A stretch of DNA of 6,173 nucleotides from positions 1-6,173 of the forward strand of contig JAADHG010000025.1 in assembly GCA_013151975.1 (NCBI GenBank), in the 5' to 3' direction. The notes under the pieces were generated by a model. The model had not been told where the DNA came from. It did not search any database and saw only the letters and a program-made list of their open reading frames with translations. This document shows, one piece after another, positions 5,750 through 6,173 of this stretch (the first letter of the stretch is position 1; each line of letters begins with the position of its first letter). Source of the DNA: Chlorobiota bacterium (GTDB taxonomy: Bacteria > Bacteroidota > Bacteroidia > Flavobacteriales > Flavobacteriaceae). The position numbers and the translations under genes are program-made.

Positions 5750-6173
5750 ATGAGAGTATTTAATGGGTTTTTTATAGCGCTGTTTATAGCCTCTTGTGCA
5801 ATGGCTCCAAATCCATCCAAAAAAATAAATGGCGTAAGTTTTGTAGCTTCACGAAAAGCATTGTCTGAAGATCATATTAATCCAATTGTAAATTTAAATG
5901 CCAATTATGCAGCAATAATGCCATTTGGATTTATTAGAGATTTAAATCATCCCGAAATTGCTTTTAATACAGATGGACAATGGTTTGGAGAGACTAAAGA
6001 AGGCGTAAAACAATATGCTGAGGGGTTTCAAAAAAAAGGAATAAAGATTATGTTGAAACCACAAATTTGGGTTTGGCATGGTGAGTATACAGGGTTTATA
6101 GAAATGACAACTGAAGATAACTGGAACATGTTAGAAACTTCATATTCCAAATTTGTTTTAGAGTTTGCTGAAT
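5750..6173 (+). CDS. Lipoprotein with GH113-like (beta-mannanase-type) domain, 3' end outside window
   Basis: An ATG at 5750 opens a frame that stays open to the window end (141 full codons). Residues 1-16 are a lipoprotein signal: hydrophobic VFNGFFIALF followed by the lipobox I13-A14-S15-C16, so Cys16 would be lipidated and the protein membrane-anchored outside the cytoplasm. From residue 27 the sequence (NGVSFVASR, ANYAAIMPFGFIRD, QWFGET, GIKIMLKPQIWVWHGEYTGF) looks like the first strands of a TIM barrel and resembles glycoside hydrolase family 113, whose known members cleave beta-1,4-mannan. The catalytic glutamates should lie further on, beyond what I can see or assign. The family call comes from memory of similar flavobacterial proteins. 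The frame opens with a signal peptide directly after the divergent promoter gap, which supports this start. Confidence 0.8.
   Translation, partial: MRVFNGFFIALFIASCAMAPNPSKKINGVSFVASRKALSEDHINPIVNLNANYAAIMPFGFIRDLNHPEIAFNTDGQWFGETKEGVKQYAEGFQKKGIKIMLKPQIWVWHGEYTGFIEMTTEDNWNMLETSYSKFVLEFAE

Noticed and set aside
1..6173. CRISPR array, tRNA, rRNA, riboswitch or insertion sequence
   Set aside because: Reading both strands I saw no regularly spaced repeats, cloverleaf, rRNA-like segment or transposase frame.

Overview
The window reads as a piece of chromosome from a marine-type Flavobacteriaceae (Bacteroidota). Four things suggest this: strong A+T richness, start sites with A/T-rich leaders and no Shine-Dalgarno sequence, one promoter box of the Bacteroidota type (TAnnTTTG), and protein families that look typical of this group. 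The genus cannot be fixed from the sequence alone.

Layout. Positions 1-264 (+) hold the 3' end of an unrecognised acidic, helix-rich protein. Positions 265-429 are a non-coding gap between convergent genes. This gap looks like a remnant of a dispersed flavobacterial intergenic repeat and contains one good stem-loop. Four genes then lie on the minus strand; in transcription order they are a soluble NAD(P)H/FAD oxidoreductase (5653-4313), an eight-helix membrane polyferredoxin with two C-terminal 4Fe-4S motifs (4233-2653), a small DPM1-like family 2 glycosyltransferase (2609-1920), and a membrane-embedded CslA/CslC-like processive family 2 glycosyltransferase (1920-430). The two glycosyltransferases overlap by one base (TAATG) and are surely co-expressed. 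A promoter-like box lies just ahead of the pair. The divergent gene at 5750 to the window end (+) is the 5' part of a lipoprotein resembling GH113 beta-mannanases.

How they may work together. The flavoprotein and polyferredoxin look like a two-component electron-transfer module: a cytosolic NAD(P)H dehydrogenase and a membrane iron-sulfur relay whose Cys motifs all map to the cytoplasmic side. The two glycosyltransferases look like a glycan or glycolipid module: one makes or uses a polyprenyl-phosphate sugar, the other probably extends a beta-1,4-linked chain. The presence of a mannan-synthase-like enzyme and a mannanase-like lipoprotein in one window invites the idea of a shared polysaccharide, but this is inference.

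The most distinctive non-coding structure is a 68-bp palindromic element at 4243-4310. It fills nearly the whole 79-bp gap between the flavoprotein and polyferredoxin genes, so any joint transcript would carry it directly before the polyferredoxin start codon. I see no tRNA, rRNA, CRISPR array, insertion sequence or integrase.
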